The notes under the pieces were generated by a model that was given only the letters and a program-made list of their open reading frames with translations, was not told the origin of the DNA and made no database searches. Shown one piece after another: positions 6,505-9,344 of a stretch of DNA of 9,344 bases. Every line of letters begins with the position of its first letter. Within the stretch, counting starts at the first letter, position 1. This DNA is from Pseudorhodobacter antarcticus (lineage in GTDB: Bacteria; Pseudomonadota; Alphaproteobacteria; Rhodobacterales; Rhodobacteraceae), in the NCBI GenBank assembly GCA_945860375.1, contig CAMAQR010000091.1:1-9344 (forward strand), written 5' to 3'. The position numbers and the translations under genes were made by a program.

Positions 6505-9344
6505 ATGAGCCACCTTCTCGACAGATTGAACTTCTTCCAAAGCAAAGAGCTTGAGCAATTCTCGGACGGCTGGGGCCAGACCACCCGCGAAAACCGGGAT
6601 TGGGAAGACGTCTACAGAAACCGCTGGCGGCACGACAAGATCGTGCGGTCAACCCACGGGGTGAACTGCACCGGGTCCTGTTCGTGGAAGATCTACGTCA
6701 AGTCCGGCATCGTGACCTGGGAGACGCAGCAGACCGACTATCCGCGCACCCGCGCGGGCCTGCCCAACCACGAACCGCGCGGCTGTGCGCGCGGCGCGTC
6801 CTACAGCTGGTATCTTTACTCGGCCAACCGGGTGAAGAACCCGCTGATCCGGGGCGCGCTGATGCGGGCCTGGCGCAAGATGCGGCCCACTATGACGCCG
6901 GTGGCCGCCTGGGCCGCGATCCAGAACGATCCGGCCTTGCGTGCCAGCTATACCAAGACGCGCGGCAAGGGCGGTTTCGTGCGCGCGTCCTGGGACGAGG
7001 CGACCGAAATCATCGCGGCGGCCAACGCCTACACCGCCAAGACCTATGGCCCCGACCGGGTGTTTGGCTTCTCACCGATTCCGGCCATGTCGATGGTCAG
7101 CTATGCCGCAGGTTCGCGCTATCTGTCGCTGCTGGGCGGCACCTGCATGTCGTTCTATGACTGGTACTGCGACCTGCCGCCCGCCAGCCCCCAGACCTGG
7201 GGCGAACAGACCGACGTCCCGGAATCGGCCGATTGGTATAACGCGGGCTTCCTGATGCTCTGGGGCTCAAACGTACCGCAGACCCGGACGCCCGACGCCC
7301 ATTTCTATACCGAAGTGCGGTATCGCGGCACCAAATCCGCAGTGGTCAGCCCCGACTATTCCGAAGCCGCCAAGTTCGGTGATATCTGGCTAAATCCACA
7401 AGCTGGCACTGATGCCGCTCTGGCGATGGCCATGGGCCACGTCATCCTGCGCGAGTTCCACCTGGATCGGCAGGCCGAGTATTTCGAAGACTACGCCCGC
7501 AAATACACCGACATGCCAATGCTGGTGCAGCTGGAGGACCGGGACGGACACCTTGTGCCCGGTCGCATGCTGCGCGCGGAAGATTTCGACGGCAAGCTTG
7601 GCGAAACCAACAACCCCGACTGGAAGACGGTCGCCTATGACGAGGCCAGCGGCCAGATTGTTGCTCCCAATGGGTCCATCGGGTTCCGCTGGGGCGAGGA
7701 AGGAAAGTGGAACCTTGAACAGCGCGCCAAGGGGGCCGAGGCGCAGCTGCGGCTGAGCCAGATCCTTGACGGGCATCATGACGAGGTTGTTGGGGTCGAC
7801 TTCCCCTATTTCGGCGGTGTCGCCACAGGCGATTTCGTGAAATGCGACCACCCCGAGGTCTTGACCCGCAACATTCCCGCCCGCCGCGTCACACTGGCGG
7901 ATGGATCACAGGTACTGGCCGCCACGGTCTTTGATCTCTTTTGCGCCAACTACGGGCTGGACCGGGGTCTGGGCGGCAAATGGGTGTCCAAGGACTTCAA
8001 CGACGACAGCCCCTACACCCCCGCCTGGGCCGAAAAGATCACCGGCGTTGCGCGGGAAAAGATCATCGCCGTGGCGCGGGAATTTGCGGGCAATGCCGAA
8101 AAGACGCACGGCAAATCGATGGTCATCCTCGGCGCCGGTCTGAACCACTGGTATCACATGGACATGAACTACCGCGGCATCATCAACATGCTGGTGATGT
8201 GTGGCTGCATCGGACAAGAGGGTGGCGGCTGGTCGCATTATGTGGGCCAGGAAAAGCTGCGCCCGCAGACCGGCTGGGCGCCCTTGGCCTTTGCGCTCGA
8301 CTGGAACCGCCCGCCGCGGCAGATGAACTCCACCTCCGCCTGGTATGCCCACACCGACCAGTGGCGCTATGAAACCCTGCGCGCGGGCGAGATTCTGTCG
8401 CCCACAGCGCCCAAGGGCGACTGGGATATCTCCCTCATCGACTACAACATCCGCGCCGAACGGATGGGCTGGCTGCCCTCGGCCCCGCAACTGAAGACCA
8501 ACCCGCTGGAGGTGGCGAAGGCGGCCAAGGCAGCGGGCAAGGCGATCCCGGCCTATGTGGCCGAGCAACTGAAATCCGGCGCGCTGCAGATGTCCTGCGA
8601 AGACCCGGACGCCCCTGAAAACTGGCCGCGCAACCTGTTTGTGTGGCGGTCGAACCTCTTGGGCTCCTCCGGCAAGGGGCATGAATACTTCCTCAAGCAC
8701 CTTCTGGGTACCGATCACGGCGTGATGGGCAAGGATCTGGGCGAAGAAGGCCACGCGAAGCCCAAGGAAGCCGTTTGGCATGACGAAGCGCCGAAGGGCA
8801 AACTTGACCTCTTGGTGACCATCGACTTCCGGATGTCCACAACTTGCGTCTATTCCGACATCGTGCTGCCGACGGCCAGCTGGTACGAAAAGGACGATCT
8901 GAACACGTCCGACATGCACCCGTTCATCCATCCGCTGCAGGCAGCGGTGGACCCGGCCTATGAGTCGAAGTCCGACTGGGAAATCTTCAAGTCCATCGCG
9001 AAGAAATTCTCCGAAGTCGCCCCCGAAGTCCTGGGGGTCGAGACGGATATCGTCCAGCTCCCCCTTCTGCACGACACCCCCGGCGAATTGGCGCAGGCAC
9101 ATGTCCGCGACTGGAAAAAGGGCGAATGTGACCTGATCCCCGGCAAGACAGCACCGAACTACCTCGCGGTCGAACGGGACTATCCCAACCTTTACAAGAA
9201 GTTCACCTCGGTTGGGCCGCTGCTGGAGAAGCTTGGCAACGGCGGCAAGGGCATCAACTGGGATACCAAGGTCGAGGTCGGCCACCTGCGCGACCTGAAC
9301 GGCGTCGTGCTGGATGAGGGCGTGTCGAAAGGCATGGCCAAGCT
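6505..9344 (+). CDS. narG: NarG, respiratory nitrate reductase alpha subunit (3' truncated)
   Basis: This is the catalytic subunit of the membrane-bound quinol:nitrate reductase NarGHI, which reduces nitrate to nitrite on the cytoplasmic face. It would carry bis-MGD molybdenum and the FS0 4Fe-4S cluster. The window contains 946 complete codons plus two bases of a protein usually about 1,240 residues long. The sequence closely follows E. coli NarG. The FS0 ligands are His51, Cys55, Cys59 (in [14 protein letters not shown]) and Cys94 (in EPRGCARG). Asp223 in [14 protein letters not shown] corresponds to the molybdenum ligand Asp222 of E. coli. No frameshift or internal stop is seen. The start is ATG with GAAAGGA seven bases upstream, 15 bp after the narK stop and with no terminator between, so narK and narG form one operon. 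narH, narJ and narI should follow but lie outside the window. Confidence 0.98.
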   Translation, partial: MSHLLDRLNFFQSKELEQFSDGWGQTTRENRDWEDVYRNRWRHDKIVRSTHGVNCTGSCSWKIYVKSGIVTWETQQTDYPRTRAGLPNHEPRGCARGASYSWYLYSANRVKNPLIRGALMRAWRKMRPTMTPVAAWAAIQNDPALRASYTKTRGKGGFVRASWDEATEIIAAANAYTAKTYGPDRVFGFSPIPAMSMVSYAAGSRYLSLLGGTCMSFYDWYCDLPPASPQTWGEQTDVPESADWYNAGFLMLWGSNVPQTRTPDAHFYTEVRYRGTKSAVVSPDYSEAAKFGDIWLNPQAGTDAALAMAMGHVILREFHLDRQAEYFEDYARKYTDMPMLVQLEDRDGHLVPGRMLRAEDFDGKLGETNNPDWKTVAYDEASGQIVAPNGSIGFRWGEEGKWNLEQRAKGAEAQLRLSQILDGHHDEVVGVDFPYFGGVATGDFVKCDHPEVLTRNIPARRVTLADGSQVLAATVFDLFCANYGLDRGLGGKWVSKDFNDDSPYTPAWAEKITGVAREKIIAVAREFAGNAEKTHGKSMVILGAGLNHWYHMDMNYRGIINMLVMCGCIGQEGGGWSHYVGQEKLRPQTGWAPLAFALDWNRPPRQMNSTSAWYAHTDQWRYETLRAGEILSPTAPKGDWDISLIDYNIRAERMGWLPSAPQLKTNPLEVAKAAKAAGKAIPAYVAEQLKSGALQMSCEDPDAPENWPRNLFVWRSNLLGSSGKGHEYFLKHLLGTDHGVMGKDLGEEGHAKPKEAVWHDEAPKGKLDLLVTIDFRMSTTCVYSDIVLPTASWYEKDDLNTSDMHPFIHPLQAAVDPAYESKSDWEIFKSIAKKFSEVAPEVLGVETDIVQLPLLHDTPGELAQAHVRDWKKGECDLIPGKTAPNYLAVERDYPNLYKKFTSVGPLLEKLGNGGKGINWDTKVEVGHLRDLNGVVLDEGVSKGMAK

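Noticed and set aside
5287..6633. 448-codon open frame on the minus strand across narK and the narG start
   Set aside because: It is antisense to strongly conserved narK sequence, is rich in Arg/His/Gln/Asp with no recognisable domain, and has no ribosome binding context.
7906..9285. 459-codon open frame on the minus strand inside narG
   Set aside because: It lies wholly antisense to a near-perfect narG frame; codon bias in GC-rich DNA produces such frames, and no domain is recognised.

Overview
The window looks like part of a denitrification or nitrate-respiration region from a GC-rich alphaproteobacterium, most likely a Rhodobacterales member close to Paracoccus. Three things point there: the gene order narR (divergent) / narK-narG; a NarK that is one polypeptide carrying both a NarK1-type and a NarK2-type transporter, a form known from Paracoccus; and an adjacent nnrS-nnrU pair of the kind found with alphaproteobacterial NO-metabolism genes. 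This taxonomic guess comes from gene content and recalled family features, not from any search.

Left half (1-2810, plus strand): four tightly packed genes, probably one transcript whose promoter lies upstream of the window. They are the 3' end of a di-iron iron-sulfur-cluster repair protein (RIC/YtfE/ScdA/DnrN family), a 5-formyltetrahydrofolate cyclo-ligase homologue, nnrS and nnrU. The first three overlap (8 bp and 4 bp), and nnrU starts with GTG 5 bp after the nnrS stop. Most of this block is expected to deal with NO or nitrosative damage. The folate enzyme is the member whose role is least obvious.

Middle (2814-3765): narR, on the minus strand, encodes a cysteine-poor Crp/Fnr-family activator. 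It ends only 3 bp from the nnrU stop. Between narR and narK lies a 253-bp divergent control region with two FNR-type dyads, centred near 3562.5 and 3675.5, and good ribosome binding sites that fix both start codons.

Right half (3766-9344, plus strand): the fused nitrate/nitrite transporter narK, then narG after a 15-bp gap. narG encodes the molybdenum catalytic subunit of the membrane-bound respiratory nitrate reductase, and the window edge cuts it after 946 codons. narHJI are expected downstream but are not visible.

Together, NarK would bring nitrate in and export nitrite, NarG would reduce nitrate at the cytoplasmic face, NarR (probably with an FNR protein) would switch the operon on, and the left block would protect cells from NO made later in the pathway. 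No RNA genes, insertion sequences, CRISPR arrays or convincing terminators were found. This is mainly a known system. The points most worth a second look are the folate gene inside the NO-response block, the two-box divergent promoter and the fused NarK.
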